41,158 nt of DNA from an uncultured Clostridia bacterium (GTDB taxonomy: Bacteria; Bacillota; Clostridia; TANB77; CAG-508), in the NCBI GenBank assembly GCA_946415375.1, contig CAMKSF010000012.1, forward strand, positions 1 to 41,158, read 5' to 3'. Position numbers and translations under genes: made by a program. Below are positions 22,350 through 32,433 of the stretch, in pieces (position 1 is the stretch's first letter; each line of letters starts with the position of its first letter). The notes beneath the pieces were generated by a model that did not search any database, was not told the DNA's origin, and worked only from the letters and a program-made list of their open reading frames with translations.

Positions 22350-23366
22350 ATGGCAGTAAAAGTAGCCATTAATGGTTTTGGAAGAATAGGTCGTCTAGCA
22401 TTTAGACAAATGTTTGGCGCAGAAGGATACGAGGTTGTAGCAATAAATGACTTAACAAGTCCTAAAATGTTAGCTCATTTATTAAAATACGATTCTTGTC
22501 AAAAAAGATATGATAAAGCAGATACAGTAGTTGCAGGAGAAGATTCTATTACTGTAGATGGAAAAACTATAAAAATATATGCAATGGCAAATGCAGAAGA
22601 ATTACCATGGGGAGAATTAGATGTAGATGTTGTATTAGAGTGTACAGGATTCTATACATCAAAAGAAAAAGCTGAAGCACATATAAGAGCAGGAGCAAAA
22701 AAGGTTGTTATTTCAGCACCAGCTGGAAATGATTTACCAACAGTAGTATTTGGAGTTAATGAAAATATATTAAAACCGGAAGATACAGTTATATCAGCTG
22801 CATCATGTACAACAAACTGTTTAGCTCCAATGGCAAAAGCATTAAATGATTATGCACCAATTCAATCAGGAATAATGACAACAGTACATGCATATACAGG
22901 AGATCAAATGGTATTAGATGGTCCTCACAGAAAAGGTGATTTAAGAAGAGCAAGAGCTGCTGCAGTAAATATTGTACCAAACTCAACAGGAGCAGCAAAA
23001 GCAATTGGATTAGTTATACCTGAATTAAATGGAAAATTAATAGGATCTGCACAAAGAGTTCCAGTTCCAACAGGTTCTACAACAATATTAACTGCTGTTG
23101 TAAAAGGAACAGATATTACAACAGATTCAATAAATGCTGCAATGAAATCACAAGAAAGTGCTTCATTTGGATATACAGATGAGGAATTAGTTTCGTCAGA
23201 TATAATTGGAGCAACATGTGGCTCTCTATTTGATGCAACACAAACAATGTGTATGAAATTGTCTGATGATTTATATCAAGTACAAGTAGTTGCTTGGTAT
23301 GATAATGAAAATTCATATACAAGTCAAATGGTTAGAACTATAAAATATTTTGCAGAATTAAATTAG
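22350..23366 (+). CDS. gap: Glyceraldehyde-3-phosphate dehydrogenase
   Basis: This enzyme converts glyceraldehyde-3-phosphate, NAD+ and phosphate to 1,3-bisphosphoglycerate. The N-terminal Rossmann motif INGFGRIGR is at residues 7-15. The active site [12 protein letters not shown] has the catalytic Cys near 153, with HAYTGDQ near 179 and its His. [20 protein letters not shown] and the C-terminal WYDNENSYT(S)QMVRT also fit. The length of 338 aa is standard. It is the first gene of the glycolytic operon, with AAAAGGAGG before ATG 22350. Asp at residue 33 (INDLTS) fits NAD+ preference, so a catabolic role is likely. Confidence 0.98.
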   Translation: MAVKVAINGFGRIGRLAFRQMFGAEGYEVVAINDLTSPKMLAHLLKYDSCQKRYDKADTVVAGEDSITVDGKTIKIYAMANAEELPWGELDVDVVLECTGFYTSKEKAEAHIRAGAKKVVISAPAGNDLPTVVFGVNENILKPEDTVISAASCTTNCLAPMAKALNDYAPIQSGIMTTVHAYTGDQMVLDGPHRKGDLRRARAAAVNIVPNSTGAAKAIGLVIPELNGKLIGSAQRVPVPTGSTTILTAVVKGTDITTDSINAAMKSQESASFGYTDEELVSSDIIGATCGSLFDATQTMCMKLSDDLYQVQVVAWYDNENSYTSQMVRTIKYFAELN

Positions 23367-23466
23367 ATTGAAAAATAATTGATTCATCAATTCTTTTCCA
23401 ATCATAGCTAATATAAATTTAACTAGATAAAGATTGAAAAAGAATGGGGTGACTTAAGGTCGCCCC
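23366..23466 (+). other. Two hairpins between gap and pgk
   Basis: An imperfect stem GATTG...CAATC (23366-23403) is followed by GGGGTGAC (23446-23453) paired with GTCGCCCC (23459-23466). Neither has a T run, so transcription should pass. They look like mRNA processing or stability elements that could uncouple gap and pgk levels. Confidence 0.55.
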
Positions 23467-23492
23467 TAAAATATGTAAAGGAGATTGATGTT

Positions 23493-24677
23493 ATGAAAAA
23501 AACAGTAAAAGATATAGATTTAAAAGATAAAAAAGTATTAGCAAGATGCGACTTTAATGTCCCTATGGATGAGAATAGAAATATAACAGATAACACTAGA
23601 ATTGTTGCTGCACTTCCTACTATAAAATATTTATTAGAACAAAATTGTAAGATTGTATTATGTTCACATTTAGGAAGACCAAAAGGAGAATTTAAACCAG
23701 AATTTTCTTTAGCACCTGTTGCAAAAGAACTATCAAAACAATTAAATATGGAAGTGATTATGGCAAAAGATGTTATAGGAGAAGATGCTACTAAAAAAGC
23801 AGAAAATTTAAAAAATGGAGAAATATTGTTACTTGAAAATTTAAGATTTCATAGAGAAGAAACAGATAATGATCCAGAATTTGCGAAAAAATTAGCTTCT
23901 TATGGAGAGATATTTGTAAATGACGCATTTGGAACAGCGCATAGGGCACATGCTTCAACTGAAGGGGTAACACACTATTTACCATCTGTATCAGGATTCT
24001 TAATTGAAAAAGAATTAACATTTTTAGGAAATGCATTAGATAATCCAAAAAGACCATATGTTGCAATTTTAGGAGGAGCAAAAGTTTCAGATAAAATTGG
24101 AGTAATTGATAGTCTTTTAGAAAAAGTAGATACATTAATGATAGGTGGAGGAATGGCATATACATTTTTTAAAGCACAAGGATATGGAGTTGGAGACTCT
24201 TTATGCGAAGAAGATAAATGCGATTTAGCACGTGAATTAATGGCTAAAGCAAAAGAAAAAGGTGTAAAAATGTTACTTCCAATTGATACAAAAATTGGAA
24301 AAGAATTAAACCCAAATACAGAAAGTAAAACAGTATCATGGACAGATATTCCAGATGGATGGCAAGGATTTGACATAGGAGAGCAAACGATTGAAATGTT
24401 CAGAAAAGAATTAGAAGGAGCAAAAACAATTGTATGGAATGGACCATTAGGATTATTCGAATATGATCAATTTGCAGTAGGAACATATGCAATAGCACAT
24501 AAGCTTGCTAATCTAAATAATGCAATAACAATTATTGGAGGAGGAGATTCAGCAGCTGCAGTAGAAAAAGCTGGTCTTGCAGATAAAATGACTCATGTAT
24601 CTACTGGAGGCGGAGCTTCACTTGAATTTTTAGAAGGAAAGAAACTTCCTGGAATAGAAGCATTACTAGATAAATAG
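23493..24677 (+). CDS. pgk: Phosphoglycerate kinase
   Basis: This enzyme transfers phosphate from 1,3-bisphosphoglycerate to ADP. It shows [20 protein letters not shown] near residue 18, CSHLGRPKG near 57, ENLRFHREE near 108, [14 protein letters not shown] near 150, GGAKVSDKI near 193 and the nucleotide loop [13 protein letters not shown] near 350. The length of 394 aa is standard. AAAGGAG precedes ATG 23493. It is the second gene of the operon, 126 nt after gap with hairpins in the gap. Confidence 0.98.
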   Translation: MKKTVKDIDLKDKKVLARCDFNVPMDENRNITDNTRIVAALPTIKYLLEQNCKIVLCSHLGRPKGEFKPEFSLAPVAKELSKQLNMEVIMAKDVIGEDATKKAENLKNGEILLLENLRFHREETDNDPEFAKKLASYGEIFVNDAFGTAHRAHASTEGVTHYLPSVSGFLIEKELTFLGNALDNPKRPYVAILGGAKVSDKIGVIDSLLEKVDTLMIGGGMAYTFFKAQGYGVGDSLCEEDKCDLARELMAKAKEKGVKMLLPIDTKIGKELNPNTESKTVSWTDIPDGWQGFDIGEQTIEMFRKELEGAKTIVWNGPLGLFEYDQFAVGTYAIAHKLANLNNAITIIGGGDSAAAVEKAGLADKMTHVSTGGGASLEFLEGKKLPGIEALLDK

Positions 24678-24702
24678 TTTATTTAAAAGAAAGGAAACGA
24701 AA

Positions 24703-25455
24703 ATGAGAAGAAAAGTAATTGCAGGAAACTGGAAAATGAATATGCTTCCGAATGAAGCAATACAAATGATAACTGAATTAGAACCGTTAGTGAAAGACAC
24801 TAATAATGAAGTTGTGCTATGTGTTCCGTTTACAGACTTATTCTATGCTTTAAATGTAGCACAAGGAACAAATATTAAAATTGGTGCACAAAATATGCAT
24901 TTTGAAGAAAAAGGTGCTTTTACTGGTGAAGTTTCTGGTAAAATGCTTAAATCAATTGGAACTGAATATGTAATCATTGGACATTCAGAAAGAAGACAAT
25001 ATTTTGCAGAAACAGATGAAACAGTAAATAAAAAAATTAAAGCTGCATTTGAAAATGAATTAAAACCAATAGTTTGTGTTGGGGAAACATTAGAGCAAAG
25101 AGAAGCGGGAAATGCTTATGACATAATAACTAATCAAACAGAAAAAGCATTAGAAGGTTTAACAGAAAATCAAGTAGAAAACACGATTATTGCTTATGAA
25201 CCAATATGGGCAATAGGAACAGGAAAAACTGCAACTAATGAAGATGCAAATGAGGCAATAAAAAAAATAAGAGAAAAAATTTGCCAAATATATGGACAAA
25301 ACATAGCAAATAGAGTTATAATACAGTACGGTGGAAGTATGAAACCAAGTAATGCAAAAGAATTACTAGAAATGTCAGATATTGATGGAGGACTTATCGG
25401 AGGGGCTAGTTTAAAGGCAGAGGACTTTGCAGCTATAGTTAATTTTGACAAATAA
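24703..25455 (+). CDS. tpiA: Triosephosphate isomerase
   Basis: This enzyme interconverts dihydroxyacetone phosphate and glyceraldehyde-3-phosphate. Active-site residues are visible: Asn and Lys in AGNWKMN (residues 8-13), His in IIGHSERR near 95, and Glu in AYEPIWAIGTG near 167 on the mobile loop. IQYGGSMKPSNAKEL and GGLIGGASL close the barrel. The length of 250 aa is normal. It lies 25 nt after pgk, and its stop codon TAA overlaps by one base the ATG just before the gpmI ribosome-binding site. Confidence 0.98.
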   Translation: MRRKVIAGNWKMNMLPNEAIQMITELEPLVKDTNNEVVLCVPFTDLFYALNVAQGTNIKIGAQNMHFEEKGAFTGEVSGKMLKSIGTEYVIIGHSERRQYFAETDETVNKKIKAAFENELKPIVCVGETLEQREAGNAYDIITNQTEKALEGLTENQVENTIIAYEPIWAIGTGKTATNEDANEAIKKIREKICQIYGQNIANRVIIQYGGSMKPSNAKELLEMSDIDGGLIGGASLKAEDFAAIVNFDK

Positions 25456-25466
25456 TGGAGGATATT

Positions 25467-27014
25467 ATGGAAACGAAAAAAACAACAATGCTAATGATAT
25501 TAGATGGATTTGGAATAAATGAACAAGAAGAAGGAAATGCTGTAAAATTATCAAATACACCTAATTTAGATTTACTTATGAAAAAGTACCCAACTACTAA
25601 AATAAAACCAAGTGGACTTGCTGTAGGATTACCAGAGGGGCAAATGGGAAATTCAGAAGTTGGACATACAAATATAGGAGCTGGAAGAATTGTTTATCAA
25701 GAATTAACAAGAATTACAAAATCTATTGAGGATGGAGATTTTTTCTCAAATGAAGAATTTATAAATGCAATAGAAAATTGTAAAAAACATAATTCAAAAT
25801 TACATATATTGGGACTTTTATCAGATGGAGGAGTTCATAGCCACAATAGGCATTTATATGGATTGCTTGAAATGGCTAAAAGAAGAGATTTTGATAATGT
25901 ATATATACACTGCTTTTTAGATGGAAGAGATACCCCACCTGCATCAGCAGAAAACTATCTTTTGGATTTAGAAGAAAAAATTAAAGAAAAAGGTGTAGGA
26001 AAAATTGCATCAATTTCAGGTAGATTCTATAGTATGGATAGAGATAAAAGATGGGAAAGAATAAAAAAAGCTTATGATGCGCTTGTTAATGGTATTGGAA
26101 TAAAGTCTGCAAATGTTATTAATGCAATAGAAAACTCATACCAAAAAGAAGTATTTGATGAATTTGTTGAGCCAACAGTAATAACTTCTGCAGATGGTGA
26201 AACACCAATTGCAACAATAGAAAACAATGATTCTGTTATTTTCTTTAACTTTAGACCTGATAGAGCTAGAGAAATAACAAGAACAATAGTAGACAAAGAG
26301 TTCAAAGAATTTGAAACAAAAAAATTAACAACATATTTTGTATGTTTTACCTCTTATGATGAAACAATGCCAAATGTTCATATAGCATTTAAAAAAGAAC
26401 AAATCAAAAATACTTTAGGAGAAATATTAAGCAAAAAAGGATTAACACAACTTAGAATTGCAGAAACAGAAAAATATGCACATGTAACATTTTTCTTTAA
26501 TGGTGGAGAGGAAAAGCAATATAAAGGTGAAGACAGGATATTAATTGCATCTCCAAAAGTTGTAACATATGATTTACAACCTGAAATGAGTGCATATCAA
26601 GTAACAGAAAAAGTAGTTGAGGCAATTTTAAGCGAGAAGTATGATTGTATAATTTTAAACTATGCAAATCCAGATATGGTTGGACATACAGGAAGCTTAG
26701 AAGCGGCAATAAAAGCAGTTGAAGCGGTAGATAAATGCGTTGGAGATGTTGTAAAAGCTATCAATGAAAAACATGGAAATTTGTTAATTACTGCTGACCA
26801 TGGAAATTGTGAGCAAATGATTGACTATACAACAGGAGAACCTCATACAGCTCATACTACTAATTTAGTACCTTTAGTAGTTATATCTGATAGACAAGAT
26901 ATTAAATTAAAAGAAGAAGGAAAATTAGCAGATTTAGCACCAACTATACTAGACTTAATGAATATAGAAAAGCCAAAAGAGATGACAGGGGAATCTCTAA
27001 TAGAAAAGGAATAG
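25467..27014 (+). CDS. gpmI: 2,3-bisphosphoglycerate-independent phosphoglycerate mutase
   Basis: This manganese-dependent mutase interconverts 3- and 2-phosphoglycerate through a phosphoserine. Visible are LMILDGFGINEQEEGNA at the start (metal ligand Asp), the catalytic Ser in MGNSEVGHTNIGAGRI near 60, DGRDTPP near 152, NFRPDRAREIT near 260, NYANPDMVGHTG near 398 and TADHGNCEQM near 435. GGAGG at 25457-25461 is 5 nt before ATG 25467; an ATG at 25455 overlaps the tpiA stop and is too early. From 25467 the protein is 515 aa, matching the family. The YezG-like gene starts 4 nt later. Confidence 0.97.
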   Translation: METKKTTMLMILDGFGINEQEEGNAVKLSNTPNLDLLMKKYPTTKIKPSGLAVGLPEGQMGNSEVGHTNIGAGRIVYQELTRITKSIEDGDFFSNEEFINAIENCKKHNSKLHILGLLSDGGVHSHNRHLYGLLEMAKRRDFDNVYIHCFLDGRDTPPASAENYLLDLEEKIKEKGVGKIASISGRFYSMDRDKRWERIKKAYDALVNGIGIKSANVINAIENSYQKEVFDEFVEPTVITSADGETPIATIENNDSVIFFNFRPDRAREITRTIVDKEFKEFETKKLTTYFVCFTSYDETMPNVHIAFKKEQIKNTLGEILSKKGLTQLRIAETEKYAHVTFFFNGGEEKQYKGEDRILIASPKVVTYDLQPEMSAYQVTEKVVEAILSEKYDCIILNYANPDMVGHTGSLEAAIKAVEAVDKCVGDVVKAINEKHGNLLITADHGNCEQMIDYTTGEPHTAHTTNLVPLVVISDRQDIKLKEEGKLADLAPTILDLMNIEKPKEMTGESLIEKE

Positions 27015-27018
27015 ATAA

Positions 27019-27777
27019 ATGTTAAGAACAACAAAAAATATGAAGGAAAAATATGAAAGTATTCAAAATTATATTTTTAATTTAATTCCTGAAAAATGGG
27101 AAGAAATATACTTATACGCGTCTGTGTACAAAGAAGAAAAAAATAATGAATCGGGAGAGTTATTCTTTTATTATCTACCAAAAGGAATATTGAAAAGAAG
27201 GTTTGTTAATGTATATGAAGTACCTAAAAGGTTCAACATTAATGAAGAACAGTATTTAAAAATAGTAGAAGAACTATATTCTTGTATAAAGAGTCTTAGA
27301 CAAGACTTTATAAACACTGAACAAGATATATGGACTAATTTAAGTATAACGATTGCAAATTTTAGATTCAAAGTAGAATTTAAATATGAAGATTTACCTA
27401 GAACAGAAAAAGAAATATTTGAAAGAAATGTTATATGGAAATATAAATACTTAAAAATTGGTGGGGAATCAAAAGAAGAAAGAAAAATATTGGATAGGTA
27501 TTTTTCAAAGATAGAGCCATCCAATAGAAATGTATATGAAACAGGACTATATATAAAAACAGAAAATAATAATATAGCATTTGATAAAGATGATAAACAA
27601 GCAAGAGAGTTTGTTATGTATGAAAAAGATGAAATACTAAGTAAAGCGAATAGTATAAAAAGTAAAATCTTTAGCAATACTGTATATGCAAAAGATAGAA
27701 ATAAAAAGTTAGAGCAAGAAGGAAAGAAAGAAGCGCAAAAAGATAGTAAATCTAAAAATCAAATTTTAGATAATTAA
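27019..27777 (+). CDS. YezG-like (DUF600) protein, immunity-protein family
   Basis: The first 170 residues match the YezG/DUF600 pattern: a helical start, PEKWEEIYLYASV near 24, SGELFFYYLPKG near 43, EQYLKIVEELYSCIKSLRQDF near 74, then DIWTNLSITIANFRFKVEFKYEDL near 103 and ERNVIWKYKYL near 135. In Bacillus subtilis the family member YezG neutralises an LXG-type nuclease toxin. This protein adds a C-terminal extension of about 80 residues rich in Lys/Glu/Ser and Asn that ends KNQILDN. No LXG toxin or other immunity gene is near. It lies 4 nt after gpmI and 17 nt before eno, inside the glycolytic operon, which is unusual and suggests a domesticated role or a stray immunity gene. AAAAGGA lies 8 nt before ATG 27019. 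Confidence 0.75.
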   Translation: MLRTTKNMKEKYESIQNYIFNLIPEKWEEIYLYASVYKEEKNNESGELFFYYLPKGILKRRFVNVYEVPKRFNINEEQYLKIVEELYSCIKSLRQDFINTEQDIWTNLSITIANFRFKVEFKYEDLPRTEKEIFERNVIWKYKYLKIGGESKEERKILDRYFSKIEPSNRNVYETGLYIKTENNNIAFDKDDKQAREFVMYEKDEILSKANSIKSKIFSNTVYAKDRNKKLEQEGKKEAQKDSKSKNQILDN

Positions 27778-27794
27778 AGAAAGGGTGAAGTTAA

Positions 27795-29102
<1,308 letters not shown>

Positions 29103-29116
29103 AATAAAAAATAATT

Positions 29117-29158
29117 AAGCATATTAATAGCTTTATATAGCTAGCAATATGCTTTTTT
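29117..29158 (+). terminator. Terminator of the glycolytic operon
   Basis: AAGCATATT (29117-29125) pairs with AATATGCTT (29146-29154) around an internal AGCT/AGCT stem, and a T run follows. Confidence 0.85.
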
Positions 29159-29159
29159 C

Positions 29160-29188
29160 TTGCAAGTAATGGTAGAATGTGGTATAAT
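29160..29188 (+). promoter_or_regulatory. Promoter of the lipoprotein gene
   Basis: TTGCAA (29160-29165), a 17 bp spacer ending TGG (extended -10), TATAAT (29183-29188). It directly follows the operon terminator. Confidence 0.75.
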
Positions 29189-29243
29189 TATAAGTAACAC
29201 AGGGCAATAGCCTATAATTTGCATTTACAGGAGGAAATGTGAC

Positions 29244-29738
29244 ATGAGGAAAGGATTTGTTGTGGTGTTGTTTATTGTTTTTATGATTGCCTCTTTGACA
29301 TCATGTGGCCGGCAAGGTCAAGAAGGCGTTCCTGAAAAAACGGAGTATGAAAAGGTAGAGGAAATCAAAAAGAGGGAGAGCATTGATACATATGACCTAA
29401 AAGCCTGGAATAAAATATATTATCTGGGCATTGAAGGAAAATTAGTTCTCCTTGAAAAGAGTGATGACGAAAACTCAATCATCACAGTTGCTCTGGCTGA
29501 CGACCCCAATACCGGAAACAATGTATATGAAGAGGTAAATCTCGAAAAAGGCACACAAATTATAGGTGCCGGTGAATACATCCGAGTAAAGGATGGAGGC
29601 GTAGAATATGGAGTAAAAACAGAAAATAATGGACAACAGATAAAGAAAGAAATCTTCGAAATGTCTGAAGAAGAAATCGACTTCTTTATTCATTATACAC
29701 ATTGGAAATGGGTCGAGCCTCAGCCTGCAACAAATTAA
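29244..29738 (+). CDS. Small lipoprotein of unknown function, 164 aa
   Basis: The N-terminus has a lipoprotein signal: MRKG, a hydrophobic stretch, and the lipobox SLTSC with lipidated Cys at residue 21. The mature part is acidic and beta-rich (KLVLLEKSDDENSIITVALAD, GAGEYIRVKDGGVEYGVK) with a Trp-rich end (THWKWVEPQPATN). I do not recognise a family. GGAGGAAATG lies before ATG 29244. Base composition is visibly less AT-biased than the flanking eno and epimerase genes, and the gene has its own promoter and a 16 bp terminator, so it looks like an independently acquired unit. Confidence 0.75.
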   Translation: MRKGFVVVLFIVFMIASLTSCGRQGQEGVPEKTEYEKVEEIKKRESIDTYDLKAWNKIYYLGIEGKLVLLEKSDDENSIITVALADDPNTGNNVYEEVNLEKGTQIIGAGEYIRVKDGGVEYGVKTENNGQQIKKEIFEMSEEEIDFFIHYTHWKWVEPQPATN

Positions 29739-29744
29739 CACAAT

Positions 29745-29790
29745 GCAGTCTAGTCACTCTATTAGAGTGACTAGGCTGCTTCTTTTATTT
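29745..29790 (+). terminator. Terminator of the lipoprotein gene
   Basis: A 16 bp stem (29745-29760 with 29764-29779, one G-U pair, 3 nt loop ATT) is followed by a T-rich run. Confidence 0.9.
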
Positions 29791-29805
29791 TTATTTTGTT
29801 TTATA

Positions 29806-29834
29806 TTGAATTTATATAAAAAAAAATATATAAT
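29806..29834 (+). promoter_or_regulatory. Promoter of the epimerase gene
   Basis: TTGAAT (29806-29811), a 17 bp spacer, TATAAT (29829-29834). Because the -10 touches the ATG at 29835, that ATG would lie upstream of the transcript start, which confirms a later translation start. Confidence 0.72.
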
Positions 29835-29858
29835 ATGGAAATAAAAGGAGGAATGATG

Positions 29859-30518
29859 ATGGTAGAGATTTCAACATCGATTTTAAATATGATAAAAGGA
29901 AAAGAATCAGAAACAATATTTGGATTAGAAAAAGCTAAAACAGACTATTTTCATATAGACGTAATGGATGGAGAATTTGTTGAAAAGAGTACTTATGAGT
30001 ATATGTTAGAAACAAGTTCATATATAAAGAGAATATCAAACTTACCTATGGATGTTCATTTAATGATATCAGATGTAAAAAAAGGCATAGAAGATTTCTT
30101 AAGTGTTGAACCTAATATTATTACATTTCATTTAGAAGCATGTAAAGATGAAAAAGAAGTATTTGAATGTATAAATTTAATCAAAGAAAATAATTGCAAA
30201 GTAGGCATTTCTGTAAAGCCTAATACTCCTATTGAGGAAGTGTATAAATTCTTACCATATGTCCATATGTGTTTAGTAATGACTGTTGAACCTGGAAAAG
30301 GTGGGCAAACACTACTTTTAGATATGATTGATAAAATAAAGAAATTAAAAGAATACGTAGAAGACAATAAATTGGAAATTGATATAGAAGCAGATGGAGG
30401 AATAAATTTGACTACTTGTAAGGTTGTAAAAGAAGCGGGAGCAAACATTTTAGTTTCAGGAACAGCAATACTTATGGCAAAAGATTATAAAGAAATAATA
30501 GATGATTTAAAAGCATAA
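29859..30518 (+). CDS. rpe: Ribulose-phosphate 3-epimerase family protein
   Basis: Rpe interconverts ribulose-5-phosphate and xylulose-5-phosphate in the pentose phosphate pathway. The TIM-barrel motifs are present: ISTSILNM at the start, HIDVMDGEFV near 32 (metal His and catalytic Asp), DVHLMISD near 66, HLEA near 91, VMTVEPGKGGQ near 140, EADGGIN near 176 and VSGTAI near 199. GGAGG at 29847-29851 suits ATG 29859 best among four nearby in-frame ATGs; this gives 219 aa. The N-terminal half is more divergent than usual (KGKESETIFGLEKAKTDY in place of the common SADFANL segment), so a related sugar-phosphate epimerase remains possible. A single-gene unit is followed by unknown genes. Confidence 0.85.
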   Translation: MVEISTSILNMIKGKESETIFGLEKAKTDYFHIDVMDGEFVEKSTYEYMLETSSYIKRISNLPMDVHLMISDVKKGIEDFLSVEPNIITFHLEACKDEKEVFECINLIKENNCKVGISVKPNTPIEEVYKFLPYVHMCLVMTVEPGKGGQTLLLDMIDKIKKLKEYVEDNKLEIDIEADGGINLTTCKVVKEAGANILVSGTAILMAKDYKEIIDDLKA

Positions 30519-30607
30519 TGAAAACGTAATGTTTTAATGTTGTTTTAGAAATTATTGCATTATCGACAATATGATTATTTAAAAATTACACAAAGGTGAT
30601 TTTGACA

Positions 30608-30679
30608 TTGGCTTATACAAAAGAATATTCAATAGAAGATTTTATAGAGGACAAAAAATATAGGAGGTCAACAAATTGA
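30608..30679 (+). CDS. Mini-ORF translationally coupled to the next gene
   Basis: A TTG at 30608, 9 nt after AAAGGTG, opens a 23-codon frame (MAYTKEYSIEDFIEDKKYRR, then STN) ending at TGA 30677-30679. Its stop overlaps the TTG start of the next gene as TTGA, and the next gene's GGAGG lies inside its last codons. This arrangement suggests translational coupling or a leader peptide. The start codon is non-standard, so expression is uncertain. Confidence 0.35.
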   Translation: MAYTKEYSIEDFIEDKKYRRSTN

Positions 30680-32292
30680 TAGAAGAAGTTAAAAGAATAA
30701 AATTAGATGAATTGAATAAAAAAAAGATTGCATATGAGAAAAAACTTGAGGAAATTAAAAGAAAAATGATAGATTTACAAAGGGACTTAGAGATACTTAA
30801 AAAAGAAAGCCCAAAAGGAATAACTGTAAGAAGTTCTTTTACATTTTGGCAGAGACATATTACAAAAAGGAAAGAGTATTTAGAATACAAAAGACAATCT
30901 GAAAGAGTTAATAAATATGATGTTTTAATTAAAAAGACACAAAATGAATTGGATAAAGAGCAAAAAAGAGTGGAGGATGAAATAAATGATTTAGAAATAT
31001 ATGAAAAGCTTAAAGAAATAGAAGATAAGAAGAATACAATTGAAAAGGAAAAAACACTTTATGGGATGGGGATTACCCCAATAGAGGCAATAAAGCTGTT
31101 AGAAGAAAATGGAATTCAACCTGTTCTTTCTGAAGCAGATAAAGTCGAATTTATACATCCGAGAAACTATTCATCGAAAGAGGCATTAATAGGAGTTCAC
31201 AAAACAAGATATGCACCAACCGCAAATTGTATAAAATCAGCAAAAGATGCCAAAGCTGAAAATAAAGAAAAGGTTATAATAAATGGAGTCGAGTATGAGT
31301 ATTCATATAAAATAGAAAGAGATACAGTTCATATGGCTATTAACAATGAAGTTTCATCTTTTGGAATGGAGTCTTGGGATGACTGTAAATATGCAATTTT
31401 AATACCATTAAAAGACATTCCAAATGAAAAAATTGGTTGTGCAGCACCAATGGATACATTTACAATGGGAAGTATAGAGATTTCAGAAGATACATGGATT
31501 TTATGTCCTAAAAATGAAGTAAATACTATAAAAGCATTTAATCCTAAAGCAAATGTAATTGGATATGAAGGAGAAAACGTAATGGGATTTTCAGGTCCAT
31601 TTTTGACACAATTGGGATATCGTGCAGAATCACTTGGAATGTGGGCTTGGAGTGATATAGAAAGTGAAGAACAATACGTTGAATTAATGAACAAGGAAAA
31701 AATTGAAATGTCAGCACATTCAAATCACTATTCTTTTGAAGATGAAAATGTTAAAACGAGAATTAATAAAGCTGTTTCGTTATGCAAATTACTAAAGGAC
31801 AATCATTTGATAAATAGACCAGAAGATATTAATACAATTAATACACAATTAGAAGAAAGAAAAACAAATAATTTTGGAAGAATTCTTGATTTTTTGAGAG
31901 AAAAGTCTAATTTAAAAAAAGCACCATCTCAAGCTATAAAAGCAAATAATAAACAAGCTGATATATTTTTTCAGGAAATGGAGAAAAACGGATTTTACAT
32001 TTCAGAGGCATATAAAAGAATTATTAGAAAACTATACATATTACAAGATCCTTCTACTAATAGATATAAAGAAGAAACTATAAACAGAATATTTGATATA
32101 CCAGAAGAATTGACAGAAGAAGAACGAAAAACAATAGAGGAATTTCATACAGCTCTAATAGCTGAATGTTATATTGATGAAATGAGTACTAGATTGCCGT
32201 TTGAAAAATTTATTTCAGCTGTAGTAGGGGAAACCATTATACATGCACAAGAAAGAGAGAGTTTAACAGAAAAAAAACAGGAAGAAAAATAA
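30676..32292 (+). CDS. Hypothetical coiled-coil protein, 538 aa
   Basis: I do not recognise this protein. Residues 1-130 are highly charged and heptad-like (coiled coil). A globular centre from about 150 to 360 contains FIHPRNYSSKEALIGVHKTRY, an EYSYKIERDTVHMAINNEV stretch and conserved-looking aromatic segments (GMESWDDCKYAILIPLKDIP, GMWAWSDIESEEQY). The C-terminal third is helical and ends in a charged tail. No signal peptide or membrane helix is visible. The start is TTG 30676, 8 nt after GGAGG, overlapping the stop of a 23-codon ORF. The HPRNYSS and VHMAINNEV parts might suggest a large-scale binding domain or a protease-like fold, but no catalytic motif is secure. Confidence 0.7.
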   Translation: MIEEVKRIKLDELNKKKIAYEKKLEEIKRKMIDLQRDLEILKKESPKGITVRSSFTFWQRHITKRKEYLEYKRQSERVNKYDVLIKKTQNELDKEQKRVEDEINDLEIYEKLKEIEDKKNTIEKEKTLYGMGITPIEAIKLLEENGIQPVLSEADKVEFIHPRNYSSKEALIGVHKTRYAPTANCIKSAKDAKAENKEKVIINGVEYEYSYKIERDTVHMAINNEVSSFGMESWDDCKYAILIPLKDIPNEKIGCAAPMDTFTMGSIEISEDTWILCPKNEVNTIKAFNPKANVIGYEGENVMGFSGPFLTQLGYRAESLGMWAWSDIESEEQYVELMNKEKIEMSAHSNHYSFEDENVKTRINKAVSLCKLLKDNHLINRPEDINTINTQLEERKTNNFGRILDFLREKSNLKKAPSQAIKANNKQADIFFQEMEKNGFYISEAYKRIIRKLYILQDPSTNRYKEETINRIFDIPEELTEEERKTIEEFHTALIAECYIDEMSTRLPFEKFISAVVGETIIHAQERESLTEKKQEEK

Positions 32293-32374
32293 TTAATAAA
32301 ATATTATTAATTGTATATAAAAAATACAAATTTTATCTGTTGTCTTAAAATATAAAAAAAATCAATAATTTATA

Positions 32375-32403
32375 TTGACTGAAAATAAAAAAAAGAATAT
32401 AAT
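32375..32403 (+). promoter_or_regulatory. Promoter of the aquaporin gene
   Basis: TTGACT (32375-32380), a 17 bp spacer, TATAAT (32398-32403). Confidence 0.8.
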
Positions 32404-32433
32404 GTTTTTATAATTTTTAAAGGAGGAAATTTT

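Noticed and set aside
22789..24376. Several minus-strand open frames inside gap and pgk
   Set aside because: They are Leu/His-rich shadows of conserved glycolytic genes, without ribosome-binding sites or promoters.
30602..30631. TTGACA as a promoter for the 538 aa gene
   Set aside because: At 17-18 bp spacing the -10 would be ATATTC or TATTCA, a poor match.
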